Assembly (NCBI GenBank): GCA_017656345.1
Contig: JACDNZ010000005.1
Coordinates: forward strand, 1 to 64,000
Source of the DNA: Thermosipho sp. (in: thermotogales)
GTDB lineage: Bacteria > Thermotogota > Thermotogae > Thermotogales > Fervidobacteriaceae
DNA: 64,000 nt
Reading direction: 5' to 3'
A program made the position numbers and the translations under genes. Shown here in pieces: positions 48,873 to 58,113 of the stretch. The stretch's first letter is position 1, and every line of letters begins with the position of its first letter. The notes beneath the pieces are model-generated. The model did not search any database. It saw only the letters and a program-made list of their open reading frames with translations, and was not told where the DNA came from.

Positions 48873-51466
48873 CTTATATTGAAAAGTATTTTCAAAAACT
48901 TATTGATAAAATAAACGGAAAAATAGTGGATATAATATCCCTGATACTCTACTCAATAATTGCAGTTTTTGCGGTACATGTGGTATGGAATATATTACAG
49001 CTTGTCAGAAACCCTATTTTAAAGACGCAGTATAGCCCCACCTTTTTTGCCTTGCTTATTGTGCTTCCGATACTTACATTTTACTTAACGTTAGCAGGGG
49101 ATTATTTTAAAAAACCTTTTAGGCGTATTCAGCAGTTTATTTTTTGTATTACAACAACTGCTATTTTTGCTTTAGGCTACTTGGTGCAAATGGCCAATAT
49201 TGGTTTTGTAAGATTTTTATTTGAAATAGATAATATTGATATATTACCTGCGAACTTATTGGAAGGTAACATCCGCCTGGTAAGTTTATTTCTTCCTCTA
49301 ATTCCGATACTGCCTATTTTTTTTCTAACTTTAAAGCTGGTTTTTGATAAGAAAATTAGAAAAGATTTAATTGAGTTTGAGTTAGACTTTCTTCTCCCGA
49401 CAGTCCACGAAATGGACGACACTACAATTGATTTAAAAATTTGCGAGGATGTGGAAACCGGAAAGCCTTGTATTGTTCCAGAAAAACAATTGTATGGACA
49501 TATCTGGCTGCAAGGGGGCACAGGGTCAGGTAAAACTGCAACTGTAATCAGGCCGTTACTGGATCAGTTGTTTCATAAAAAAGCCTACTTGAAGGAATGC
49601 CAGAAAAAGTTGGCTTACGAAGCTCTTAAAGAAGGAATTGCAGAATTAACCAAACCTGTATCAAATGAATGGTTTAATGAAAATTTCTCAATGAAGCTGA
49701 TTAAGCCAAAGCAGGGTAGGGAAGAAGAATTTAAGGCAAAATTTAAGAAATTTATTAGAGGTATCAGAGATACAGGGGAAATTATATTTAAAGATTTGGG
49801 GGTAACGGTCATTGCACCTGACGGCGGACTTCCCCAAGATACAGTTAAGATTGCCGAGAGCAGAGGAATTAAAGTTTATAAAATTGACCCCAAAGCAGAA
49901 GAAATTGCTAAAGGAAATATAGCTAAATTCAACCCGCTGAAGGGCGATGTTTCTCCTGAAAAACTAGGGGATATCATAAGTAGTATTCTGGTAAGAATGG
50001 AGCAGAGCGACGGAAAGGAAGGTAAATCATACTTTACCAATGCCAGCGTTCGTGCCGTAAGAAATGTAGTTATTTTATTAAAAGTAATGTACCCGAGACT
50101 ATATGGGTGTGAGCCGGTTTTAACGGATGTACTAAACATACTTAACAGGTTTGATGCGGCTTGCGAACTGGTTGAACGGATGAAAGAAGATGAAGAGCTA
50201 AGAAATAGGTGGAAGAGCGTAATAGACTATTTCGAGACAAGTTTCTATCCACCGGAAACGGACAGCAACGGCAGGGTAATACCGGGAGGCACAATAGGCT
50301 CGCTAAGAAAGAAAACAGAAGAAGCTATCAGCGGTATTATCAACCAGCTTGACAACTTTCTTGGGCGTGAAGAAGTGCGATATATTTTGTGTGACAGAGA
50401 AGAAAGCTTGGACTTAAAAGAAGTATTGGAGAATGGTGATTGTATTGCTATAGCGACCAGGCAGAATGATTTGGGGGAAAGACTCGGAAAAGCATTTGCA
50501 CTATTTTTTATTTTAAGTTTACAAAATGAAGTTTTATCACGGTACTCAGAAGACGAGAACCCAGAGATACCTCACTTTTTGATTATTGACGAGTTTCCGT
50601 TCTACGTTAACGACAGAACGAAAGTATTCTTTACATTTGCAAGAAAGTACAGGTGTTCAGTAACAATTGCTATTCAAAACATGGGACAACTCAAAGAGAT
50701 TAGCGATGCTTTTGGCGAAACTATTTTTACTAATACAGATACAAAGATACTTTTACCAAAGAGTAACGTAGAAGACCGTAAGTATTGGGCTGAATTTTTT
50801 GGTACTGAAGAACGATTTGAAATGCAAACTGGCGTCACGTCTTCTACTATGTTTTCTCCAAACCCCAAATATACAGAACAGAGGAAGGGGGCTATTACCA
50901 ATAAACAAAGAATTACCGAACAAGAAATTAACAATTTACATTTTAAGGAAGCTTTTTATTCGTACACTAACGCAAAAGGTAGGCAGAAAATTGGTAAAGG
51001 CAATACTGATTTTCTTGATGAACAAAAGTTACCTCCGATTAAGCGTAAGTTTTTTGATTTTGAAGCATTTAATCCCCCGGAAATTACTAATACAGCAGAA
51101 CAAAAAGCTGGTAACTCAGTAAATATATTTGATATGCTAGATAATGCTGCGAGCAACCAGGAACAGTCAAAAACAAACGCTAAAATCAAAGAATTAGAGG
51201 AAAGAACAGTCAGCAGCTCCGTGAACTCCCAAAATAACTTAAATGATACACTGTTTAAAAGAGAAACAGCTATTAAAATCGAAGGCACAGCGGATATGCT
51301 AAACGAACCTCCCAAAAATATTGATATTGATGCCGTTGATTTTGACGGAGAAGTACAAACACAGGAAGGAGATAAACAAACAAGCAGTAAAACAAAAATC
51401 ATAGAGCTTGATAATCAAGACGGAGAAGAATATATAATTGAAGGAGGTTTTTTAGGTGAAAACTAA
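48869..51466 (+). CDS. VirD4/TraG-type conjugative coupling protein
   Basis: ATPase that brings the relaxosome to the secretion channel. 865 aa. Four N-terminal transmembrane spans (about 20-45, 60-80, 88-110, 135-155), Walker A GGTGSGKTATVIRP at about 215, DLGVTVIAPDGGLP region, Walker B FLIIDEFPFYV at about 565-575, ATRQNDLGERLGKAFALF, and Gly-rich motif downstream. A 170-residue acidic, probably disordered tail (TNAKIKELEERTVS...) follows. Overlaps the Spo0E-like gene. Confidence 0.9.
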   Translation: MTYIEKYFQKLIDKINGKIVDIISLILYSIIAVFAVHVVWNILQLVRNPILKTQYSPTFFALLIVLPILTFYLTLAGDYFKKPFRRIQQFIFCITTTAIFALGYLVQMANIGFVRFLFEIDNIDILPANLLEGNIRLVSLFLPLIPILPIFFLTLKLVFDKKIRKDLIEFELDFLLPTVHEMDDTTIDLKICEDVETGKPCIVPEKQLYGHIWLQGGTGSGKTATVIRPLLDQLFHKKAYLKECQKKLAYEALKEGIAELTKPVSNEWFNENFSMKLIKPKQGREEEFKAKFKKFIRGIRDTGEIIFKDLGVTVIAPDGGLPQDTVKIAESRGIKVYKIDPKAEEIAKGNIAKFNPLKGDVSPEKLGDIISSILVRMEQSDGKEGKSYFTNASVRAVRNVVILLKVMYPRLYGCEPVLTDVLNILNRFDAACELVERMKEDEELRNRWKSVIDYFETSFYPPETDSNGRVIPGGTIGSLRKKTEEAISGIINQLDNFLGREEVRYILCDREESLDLKEVLENGDCIAIATRQNDLGERLGKAFALFFILSLQNEVLSRYSEDENPEIPHFLIIDEFPFYVNDRTKVFFTFARKYRCSVTIAIQNMGQLKEISDAFGETIFTNTDTKILLPKSNVEDRKYWAEFFGTEERFEMQTGVTSSTMFSPNPKYTEQRKGAITNKQRITEQEINNLHFKEAFYSYTNAKGRQKIGKGNTDFLDEQKLPPIKRKFFDFEAFNPPEITNTAEQKAGNSVNIFDMLDNAASNQEQSKTNAKIKELEERTVSSSVNSQNNLNDTLFKRETAIKIEGTADMLNEPPKNIDIDAVDFDGEVQTQEGDKQTSSKTKIIELDNQDGEEYIIEGGFLGEN

Positions 51467-51612
51467 GATTTTAAATTTACTCAATCTGTCTAATTAGTAT
51501 ATCTGTTGAAACTATTATTGTACTGGGGCTATTTAACATTTAAAGAAAATATAAGTATTTAATATTAGTGTTATAACAAAAAAACAAAGCTATACAGAGT
51601 AATATTTGTTTA

Positions 51613-51634
51613 AATATATGTATTGTGATATAAT
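51613..51634 (+). promoter_or_regulatory. Promoter with AATA-type palindrome (MqsA-like gene)
   Basis: AATATATGTATT (51613-51624), GTGA, TATAAT (51629-51634): the cleanest case on the plus strand. Confidence 0.7.
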
Positions 51635-51683
51635 GAAACTGGTTATAATAACAAATAAGCACTGACTTTAAAGAGGTGAAGAA

Positions 51684-52493
51684 ATGATGAAAGAATGCAC
51701 CAAATGTGGCGGCCAAATGATAGACCTGCTAATAGACTATGAACGTAACATCATGGGTCAAAAAATAACTATACCGAATGTGGAAGGGTATAGATGTGAA
51801 AAGTGTGGTTATGAGGAAATTGCTCCTTGGGTTGAAAAGCGGTTGGCAGTAAAAGTCCTTAAAAAACAATTGGAAATTCAAAAGGATATGCCTGCAGAGC
51901 CCATTACAATTAACAAACTAAAAACAGTCAGGAAGAAGAAAGAAATACCGCAGAAACTGATAGGAGAAGCTATAGGTTTTACAGAACAGCGGTTTGGAGC
52001 AGTCGAAAGGAACGAAAATACACCAACCGTGCACCTTGCTAATCAGATAGCAAGTGTGATGAATGTTAATGTTAGTGATATTTATGAAACACTATACATT
52101 CCAAGAGATTTTTTTCTTGAATTGCTAAATATGGATTCCAACTTTGAAATTATTGAGGGTTTACCAGAATTGAGAGAAGAGTTTCAGAAATGGGATGATA
52201 GACACAATGTTATAAAGAATGAGATGCGTAAAATCCGGAGTAAGGCTAGAAAAATAGCGAGAGAAACAGGGAAGAAAGTTAAAGACCCCATGACTTTATT
52301 GCCCGAAGAAACAAGGAAGGAATTTGAACAATTAATTGAAGAAAATAAGATGGTATTAGAGCAAAAGGAAAAACTTAGAAAGAAAATGAAGCCTCTTAAA
52401 AAGAGATCAATATTGAAGCAGGACCGTATTATAGATGCAGACACTTGGGAACGGATTAAAGAGAAATTCCCGGATAGAATAACTCTTTACTAA
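51684..52493 (+). CDS. MqsA/YgiT-like zinc-finger HTH regulator
   Basis: 269 aa. N-terminal zinc finger CTKCGGQM and CEKCGYEE, then XRE helix-turn-helix (KEIPQKLIGEAIGFTEQRFGAV, ENTPTVHLANQIASVM) and a long coiled coil (about 150-260). MqsA is the antitoxin of MqsR, but here the C-terminal domain is much longer and no MqsR is near. Its promoter has the AATA palindrome. Confidence 0.75.
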   Translation: MMKECTKCGGQMIDLLIDYERNIMGQKITIPNVEGYRCEKCGYEEIAPWVEKRLAVKVLKKQLEIQKDMPAEPITINKLKTVRKKKEIPQKLIGEAIGFTEQRFGAVERNENTPTVHLANQIASVMNVNVSDIYETLYIPRDFFLELLNMDSNFEIIEGLPELREEFQKWDDRHNVIKNEMRKIRSKARKIARETGKKVKDPMTLLPEETRKEFEQLIEENKMVLEQKEKLRKKMKPLKKRSILKQDRIIDADTWERIKEKFPDRITLY

Positions 52494-52496
52494 ACG

Positions 52497-52520
52497 CTGA
52501 CAATAAAGTCAGCTTTTTTT
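52497..52520 (+). terminator. Terminator after MqsA-like gene
   Basis: GCTGAC/GTCAGC (52497-52502 with 52512-52517) followed by TTTTTTT, 4 nt past the stop. Confidence 0.7.
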
Positions 52521-52545
52521 GTAAATCCAAAAAGGAGGTTTAAAG

Positions 52546-54207
52546 GTGCAAAATAAAGAAAAACCAGCTGCAAATACAGTAGGAATGAATGAAAAAGACT
52601 TAGGAATAACCGGGAAAATAAAAAAGCTAAATAACACTCCCCAAAATACATTATTAACTGAATTGCATGCACTAATTGGCAGCATGGTGTATAAAGAGAT
52701 TGAGGTAGAAGAATATACATTTACTGATGATAAAGATTTCGTAGATAAACAACACCTAGTATTTGGAAATCATTATATCGCAGTGGATATTGCTTCTGAA
52801 AATGAAATACGAGTAGTAACAGAGGATCCGAAAGCATTTATAATTGACACAGAAAAAATCAGCGAGAAAATTTATTCGGTACTGTTTACATCTCATATCC
52901 CCAGGAAAATTTTCATAAATTCTAAAAAGCTTTATACATTTAAGCAGTTTAAAAAAGAGTCTGTATACGACCTGGGCCACATAATCCAAATGTTCTACGG
53001 ATATAAAGATTTGAACTTAAAAGAAATTAACGAGCTATTTAAAAATAAGAGTACCGACGACTATAACCAGCTGCTGTATAATCTGTTTGAGATCAAAGAT
53101 AAAATTAACACAATATTGGAGAAGCACCGTTCAATGAAGGTCTTAAATAAAGAAATGGAAATAATGGAAATTGTGGCTAAATGCGAAGCTAAAGGTTTAC
53201 CATTCTCTGAAAAGGAATTTGAAAATTTCCTATCTTCTCTCGAAAGCAAAAGAGATAAACTGCTGGCTGATTTTCAAGAAAGGTTTGGGGAGATATTTAG
53301 GAATAAAGAAGAATTGGTTCAAATACTTACTCGAAACAATTTACCTGCTTCTGCAAACCAGGAGTTTTTAGAAAAGGAAAACGAAATGGGAATTTTGGGT
53401 TTAGTTATAGCTGATAAATTACTGGATAAATACAAAAAAACCAAATTAAACTTTAATGCAGGAAGATTATATCTAAGTTATAACCCATATAACCGGTTTG
53501 GTAACATTGAAGCTGACTTTTCGGTAGATAATTACTACATAATAAGCCAGGATAAACAGCTTGTAAGCGGCAGTTATCAAGATTTTTATCTGAGGATATT
53601 AGCGCATCTCAGCAAGATAGATTATTTAATTAAGGGCGTAAATGAAGGTAATTTAGAAAGCGTGTTGGCCGAAAGGATTTTTGGCAAAAACAATAATTAC
53701 ACGCAGTTTAACAGCATGATACTTTTGGACGGTTTTATACAAGGCAAGTTTACTCCGGAGGATATGGCAGATTTTTATTGGGACCACTATGATACCTATA
53801 TTAGCGATGAGAGTGCTGCTATGTTAATGCAGAAGTTTGCAGAGAAATGCGGGGAAGTCTTAGATTGGATTGAAGAATACGAAGATATGCCAAGTAAAGA
53901 TAAAAGATATTCCGTAGCGGAAACTACATCAGTTTATAAGCGTATCAAGTTAACGGAAGCGGATATATTTAAAAATGCGGTTGCTTTGGTGTATAGAAAT
54001 ATAGTGGATTTTAATAAGAGAAATAATGAGAAAATCTATATCGTTGGTTTATTTGATAATAAAATAATACTGGAATCTGATGAGAATGCTGTTAACATTG
54101 CAATAGACACATTAAATCGAAACCTCGAGAGAGCTTTCAACAGATACATTCCTAACGTAAAAGCAGTATGTAATATCAATGCCGGTAATAAACTAAAATT
54201 TTCATAA
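52546..54207 (+). CDS. PolA-like protein without catalytic residues
   Basis: 553 aa. By the order of its segments it aligns with the Klenow part of family A DNA polymerases: a decayed 3'-5' exonuclease domain (about 70-165, NHYIAVDIASENEI, KIFINSKKLYTFK, YDLGHIIQMFYGYKDLNLKE), the thumb helices (about 205-265, EIMEIVAKCEAKGLPFSE), then SGSYQDFYLRILAHLS at about 341-356, where DYSQIELRILAHLS is normal: the catalytic Asp is Ser and the Glu is Tyr. Motif C HDE is replaced by FDN (503-505). No finger O-helix R-x3-K-x-N-FG-x2-YG is found. So it likely binds primer-template DNA without synthesis. Confidence 0.6.
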   Translation: MQNKEKPAANTVGMNEKDLGITGKIKKLNNTPQNTLLTELHALIGSMVYKEIEVEEYTFTDDKDFVDKQHLVFGNHYIAVDIASENEIRVVTEDPKAFIIDTEKISEKIYSVLFTSHIPRKIFINSKKLYTFKQFKKESVYDLGHIIQMFYGYKDLNLKEINELFKNKSTDDYNQLLYNLFEIKDKINTILEKHRSMKVLNKEMEIMEIVAKCEAKGLPFSEKEFENFLSSLESKRDKLLADFQERFGEIFRNKEELVQILTRNNLPASANQEFLEKENEMGILGLVIADKLLDKYKKTKLNFNAGRLYLSYNPYNRFGNIEADFSVDNYYIISQDKQLVSGSYQDFYLRILAHLSKIDYLIKGVNEGNLESVLAERIFGKNNNYTQFNSMILLDGFIQGKFTPEDMADFYWDHYDTYISDESAAMLMQKFAEKCGEVLDWIEEYEDMPSKDKRYSVAETTSVYKRIKLTEADIFKNAVALVYRNIVDFNKRNNEKIYIVGLFDNKIILESDENAVNIAIDTLNRNLERAFNRYIPNVKAVCNINAGNKLKFS

Positions 54208-54212
54208 ACAGC

Positions 54213-54254
54213 AGACCCTTTGCTAGCATTCAAACAGATGCAAGCAAAGGGTCT
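54213..54254. terminator. Convergent terminator
   Basis: AGACCCTTTGCT/AGCAAAGGGTCT (12 bp) and T residues; overlaps the 3' end of the recombinase-like gene. Confidence 0.75.
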
Positions 54255-55171
54255 TTTGCTACTTCAATATAATAATGCTCTACTTTTTCCTGGTTTAAAA
54301 TTTTCTTGAGCGTTTCTTTATCAACTGACTTAGTCATGTTATATGAAAAGGTAGCCCTCAAATGCCTGGGAGAATAACCTTTATTTAAGTCCAACTCCAA
54401 GACAACTTTCTTAAAGTTTTGTTGGAAGGCACGGATAGAATAAGGTTGTCCAGAATTTGAAAGAAACAACGCTCCGCTATGCTCATACGCAGCTAGAAAA
54501 GCCCTCCATTCCATATATGCAGTCAAATCTTTTTTTAAGCTTTTCGGAATGGCAAAAGTGTAAGACTTTTCTTTTCCGTTCTTACCCCTTCTTCTAACAA
54601 AAAATACGTTACTATCCAGATCGACATGTTCTACTTTTAACTGAAAAACCTCTGAAATAAGCAAGCCGGTAAGCACTAAAAACTTAATAATACAAACATC
54701 CCTAATACCATTATCTTTTTTATAAAACTCATTAATAATCTTTTTTAAATCTTCGACAGGAATATGCCTCGGGCGTAATTCCTTTTCTTGTTTTAAGTAC
54801 GACACCTTCCATGCCGGGTTATGTTTTAATTCCCCTTTATGCAGCGTTAAATAATCCAACAATCTCCGGATAGCTTTTAACTTTTTATTAACTGTTTTGT
54901 TTTTATTTTCCAGTTTGGTAGTACAAAAATCAATGTATTGCTTAATATGCTCCTCATTTATTTGCTTTACGTGTTCTAACTTTGGATATTCTTTGCTTAA
55001 AAATCTATCAAACCTATATAGTTCATATATTGTCTCACGCAAGGTGCCTGGTTTATATTTGCCTTTTGAGAGCATATGTTGTTCAAATGCAGGGATATAC
55101 TTGGCCAAAATAAAACCAGTGCCAGAAAAGTTCTGTTCAATTATTTCGAGGCTTTCAAATATTCCGCTCAT
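54230..55171 (-). CDS. Tyrosine-recombinase-like protein with degraded active site
   Basis: 313 aa. N-terminal SAM-like domain (about 20-110) and catalytic domain from 130. The box I Arg is Leu: TGLLISE in place of TGLRISE (about 168-174). Box II reads SPRHLRATF where SPHxLRHTF is normal, so His and the third His/Trp are lost while Arg remains. The C-terminal YYIEVAKD still has a Tyr. It could be a DNA-binding regulator or structural protein derived from an integrase. ATG 55171 after GGTGATAAGT. Confidence 0.7.
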   Translation of the reverse strand: MSGIFESLEIIEQNFSGTGFILAKYIPAFEQHMLSKGKYKPGTLRETIYELYRFDRFLSKEYPKLEHVKQINEEHIKQYIDFCTTKLENKNKTVNKKLKAIRRLLDYLTLHKGELKHNPAWKVSYLKQEKELRPRHIPVEDLKKIINEFYKKDNGIRDVCIIKFLVLTGLLISEVFQLKVEHVDLDSNVFFVRRRGKNGKEKSYTFAIPKSLKKDLTAYMEWRAFLAAYEHSGALFLSNSGQPYSIRAFQQNFKKVVLELDLNKGYSPRHLRATFSYNMTKSVDKETLKKILNQEKVEHYYIEVAKDPLLASV

Positions 55172-55176
55172 ACTTA

Positions 55177-55626
55177 TCACCAACTATTATGTTGGTTTAA
55201 GGATGGGTTAGAAATGACATGAACTTTATAGCCTTCTTTTTTTAAAACATCTTTGAGTATAAACAAGTGGCAATATGAACCTAGTTTGCAATTATCAAAC
55301 AAAACGATTCGTTTTCCTTTGGCAATGTTGTATTCTAACTCGTCTAGGCCCCTTCTAAAATCCCGTCTATTTTTAATTTCTTCTAAATATTCATTTTTGA
55401 AAATATGATAATTTAGTTTAAATACTTTATCATCCAACCAGGCTTTTTTCTTGAGGAATAATTCAAAACTGGGAGCTAATTGGTCTGCGTAAATAGCATC
55501 TTCCGGAATATTTGGTGAATAAGTTGTGCAAAAGAGGTTTATATGGGCATCTGCTAAGTGATAATTTTCTATAGTGCCTATATAAATCTTGCCGCGCCTT
55601 CTTGCTAATTTAACCACTTGTCCCAT
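55177..55626 (-). CDS. DUF488-like protein (149 aa)
   Basis: KIYIGTIENYHLADAHINLF, then LDELEYNIAKGKRIVLFDNC and GSYCHLFILKDVLKKEGYKV: the C-x3-H layout of DUF488 proteins. ATG 55626 follows GGAGGGATAAA. It ends 5 nt before the recombinase-like gene start, so they are co-transcribed. Unknown role. Confidence 0.55.
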   Translation of the reverse strand: MGQVVKLARRRGKIYIGTIENYHLADAHINLFCTTYSPNIPEDAIYADQLAPSFELFLKKKAWLDDKVFKLNYHIFKNEYLEEIKNRRDFRRGLDELEYNIAKGKRIVLFDNCKLGSYCHLFILKDVLKKEGYKVHVISNPSLNQHNSW

Positions 55627-55636
55627 TTTATCCCTC

Positions 55637-55684
55637 CTTCTTCTTCTGTACCATTCCATACTTCTTCTTCTATACCATTCCATA
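55637..55684 (-). repeat. 24-bp tandem direct repeat
   Basis: Two units, CTTCTTCTTCTGTACCATTC then CATA, differing at one base. It lies before the DUF488-like gene; the longer reading of that gene translates the repeat as MEWYRRR twice. Confidence 0.7.
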
Positions 55685-55784
55685 GTTAGTTTAACATTAT
55701 TTGGTTATATATATCAATATTATCACAATAGAAAGAATTGGATTTTTTCGTGTACAAACAATTATTTTAATAATACATATACCG

Positions 55785-55813
55785 TTGACACAATAAAAGT
55801 ATTGTTTTATAAT
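55785..55813 (+). promoter_or_regulatory. parM promoter with AATA-type palindrome
   Basis: TTGACA (55785-55790), AATAAAAGTATT (55792-55803), TATAAT (55808-55813) on the plus strand. Confidence 0.7.
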
Positions 55814-55826
55814 AGGCTTGAAAAGG

Positions 55827-55858
55827 CATATTTGTATGAAAATATTTATACAAATATG
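55827..55858. repeat. Palindrome upstream of parM (centromere/operator candidate)
   Basis: Perfect 11-bp inverted repeat CATATTTGTAT (55827-55837) and ATACAAATATG (55848-55858) with a 10-nt spacer, in the parM leader. A lone half site TACATAAA of the 43.5 kb array type is at 55914-55921. Confidence 0.6.
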
Positions 55859-56004
55859 TAACCCCTAAAGCCCAGAAACCCCGTTATTACAGGCAACATA
55901 GCAAATAATGGTATACATAAATAAGATTATGAAAAAAATAGCAGGAATCTAGGGCGTTAGGGAAGAATTAACTAAACAATCATAAAGAGGAGAGTGATTA
56001 AAGC

Positions 56005-57216
56005 ATGTTTTATGTTGGCGTTGACGGAGGAAACTCGACAATTAAAGTTGTAGTAAACGGGGACAAAATTTTACCTGCGTTCCCAAGTATCGCTGCTAAA
56101 GGTGAAAGCATTAACTATAATATGGTTGTTGGGAAACGTACTGAGCTGCAGAACAAGTACGGCCATGATAAGCTCGACGTAACTGTTACAACTCATCGGG
56201 ATAAAACCAATAGTTCTGAAAGAAGATTTTTCTTTGGAGACCTGGCCGCTGAATATAACTACGAGACAAGAAACGGCACAAAGAAGAGTACCGACAAAGA
56301 CCTTCTTAACTGGATGTTAACTGCTATTGCTTATTCAATTTTTGAATATCGCAAAGCTAAAGGTGAGCAAGTTCCTAAAAAAGCAAAGGCAGAAGTTGCT
56401 GTTGGTACCGGTTTGCCGTACTGGGAAGCACAAGACAATCAAAATAGATTAGCTTTTGAAGAAAGCTTGATAGGAAATCATCTGGTTAAATTTAACGACC
56501 CTTGGTTTGGTGGCCTGGAAATGGAATTAAATATTACTGACGCTAGATGCTTTATGGAAGGAGAAAGTGCTCTGTATACTGTACTATATGATGAAAAATA
56601 CGGGTTTCAAGACAGCGATCCGATGGACTTGATTGGCCATTTGATAACTATAGTTGAAATGGGTGGGGGGTCTACCGAAATTGTTACATACGCTTTCGGA
56701 GAAGCCCCAACATTAGATATATATAACAACGACAACATTCAAGTAACTTTAGATTTCCGGCCCCAATTTACAGGGGGTATTAAGAAGGGAATCGGAAATG
56801 TGATGACACAAACTATAGCCGATTTAAAAAAATACGAGGAAAAATTAAAGGACAGGGATTTAAGAAAACGCGATATTGAAAAGGCAATCGCCAGGAACTT
56901 TACCATTTTACCGGAAAAAATTAAAATTGATAAGTATTTCAACGAAAATGTCAATGATTATATAGATCAGACGGTGGCTAAAATCAATCAGTTGCTTGAA
57001 ACACAAAAGTCGCGGCTAAAAAAGATTTACCTTGCCGGCGGCGGAAGTAAGGTAGATGTAGTAGTTGAAAAACTCAAAGAAGCTTTAGGTTCACTGGGGT
57101 TTGACACGGATAAGGTCGTTTGCCTGAGCGACGGTGTTTATGCAAATGCCCTGGGTTATTATGAAAACTTATTAGATGCGCTAGGAGTAGAGGATCCAGA
57201 AGAGGAGCGGGAGTAA
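56005..57216 (+). CDS. parM: ParM/Alp-type plasmid actin
   Basis: Polymerises with ATP to move plasmid copies apart. 403 aa. Phosphate-1 FYVGVDGGNSTIKVV at the start, phosphate-2 EMGGGSTEIVTYA (about 219-231), adenosine motif LAGGGSKVDVV (about 346-356). Close in type to ParM/AlfA-like proteins of Gram-positives; PRTRC systems also carry an actin-like protein D, but this one is 50 kb away. ATG after AGAGGAGAGTG. Its likely partners are the two small genes downstream. Confidence 0.88.
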   Translation: MFYVGVDGGNSTIKVVVNGDKILPAFPSIAAKGESINYNMVVGKRTELQNKYGHDKLDVTVTTHRDKTNSSERRFFFGDLAAEYNYETRNGTKKSTDKDLLNWMLTAIAYSIFEYRKAKGEQVPKKAKAEVAVGTGLPYWEAQDNQNRLAFEESLIGNHLVKFNDPWFGGLEMELNITDARCFMEGESALYTVLYDEKYGFQDSDPMDLIGHLITIVEMGGGSTEIVTYAFGEAPTLDIYNNDNIQVTLDFRPQFTGGIKKGIGNVMTQTIADLKKYEEKLKDRDLRKRDIEKAIARNFTILPEKIKIDKYFNENVNDYIDQTVAKINQLLETQKSRLKKIYLAGGGSKVDVVVEKLKEALGSLGFDTDKVVCLSDGVYANALGYYENLLDALGVEDPEEERE

Positions 57217-57218
57217 AC

Positions 57219-57422
57219 ATGCCCAAGGTTCGGACTAAGCCTTATAATCCGGGTGACAGGTTTACTGTTAAAATACCGAAAGACGTGGATCCTATACTTC
57301 TAAAATGGCTTAATAATCAAAAGTTTCTATCGCCAACAGTAATTCAAGTTCTCGAAGCTTATGCACGAAAGACAATGCAATACTTAGAAGAAGCAAGTAG
57401 CTCCGAAACAGCTGCCAAGTAG
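57219..57422 (+). CDS. ParR-like small DNA-binding protein (67 aa)
   Basis: Two nt after parM. TVKIPKDVDPILLKWLNNQKF and a helix; similar to ribbon-helix-helix ParR proteins in size, basic N-terminus and place. The next gene has a matching VLEWLNKQNN motif, so they may be related paralogues. Confidence 0.55.
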   Translation: MPKVRTKPYNPGDRFTVKIPKDVDPILLKWLNNQKFLSPTVIQVLEAYARKTMQYLEEASSSETAAK

Positions 57423-57497
57423 ACTCGGTTTTGCGATGCTTAAATGAATGGGAACTGGAAATGCTCATTTTCCAGGGTTGACTACTAATTTGTTGAA

Positions 57498-57530
57498 GGA
57501 GAGTGTTCTCATGGAAAAGGAACACTCTCC
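57498..57530 (+). promoter_or_regulatory. Hairpin masking a ribosome binding site
   Basis: GGAGAGTGTTC (57498-57508) and GAACACTCTCC (57520-57530) pair perfectly (11 bp); the left arm contains GGAGAG and the loop the ATG at 57511 of a possible 180-aa reading. Confidence 0.6.
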
Positions 57531-57579
57531 TAAGTTGCCAATAGAGCACTTGAGGGTTTGGCGGAAAGGCTGTGGTATT

Positions 57580-58050
57580 ATGCGAAAAAAAAAGAAAAAA
57601 GTTGATAGGCGACAAAGATATAATATATACATAGGAGATTATGTAACTGATGAGGTGTTGGAGTGGTTAAACAAGCAAAACAATATGACCCGAGCTATCT
57701 TTGAAGCATTGGATGAATATTTAAAGCTAGTGAAAAAACAAGAAACACTGGACAAAATAGAGCGTTTACTTTTAGCAAAAATACAACAGGATGAGGCCGC
57801 TGCCGCAGAAACAAAAGATGTAGAACCGAAAATAAAAACTGAAGATATTGAGAAAGAAGTTAAAAGTACTCCAGAAGAAACCAACACCATAAGTCAAGAA
57901 ACTGTTATAAGTACCCCTTTATCCAATAAAGAAAAACGCAAAAAAATCCGGAAGCAATTTGTAGTTAATTCGTCTAACAATAGCCGACGCAACCGGAGAC
58001 CAGATATTAGTGGGGAAGGAGCAAAAATTTTAGTTAATGAAAGTTTATAA
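57580..58050 (+). CDS. Second ParR-like protein (156 aa)
   Basis: MRKKKKKVDRRQRYNIYIG (basic, strand) then VTDEVLEWLNKQNNMTRAI (helix) form a probable RHH domain similar to the upstream 67-aa protein. A Glu/Lys-rich tail with a Ser/Asn/Arg-rich end follows. A start at 57511 is possible within the hairpin; ATG 57580 is preferred as conserved domain begins there. Probably a partition adaptor. Confidence 0.5.
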   Translation: MRKKKKKVDRRQRYNIYIGDYVTDEVLEWLNKQNNMTRAIFEALDEYLKLVKKQETLDKIERLLLAKIQQDEAAAAETKDVEPKIKTEDIEKEVKSTPEETNTISQETVISTPLSNKEKRKKIRKQFVVNSSNNSRRNRRPDISGEGAKILVNESL

Positions 58051-58113
58051 GCCTAAAGACAGTGGAATATACAGGTAAAATTAACTGCATATTTTTTTTT
58101 ATATTATTGAATA

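Noticed and set aside
51684-52493. MqsRA toxin-antitoxin system
   Set aside because: The zinc finger plus HTH resembles MqsA, but no MqsR-like gene lies up- or downstream and the C-terminal coiled coil is atypical.
54230-55171. Active integrase with attachment sites
   Set aside because: Key catalytic positions are substituted and no direct repeats resembling att core sites were seen around it.
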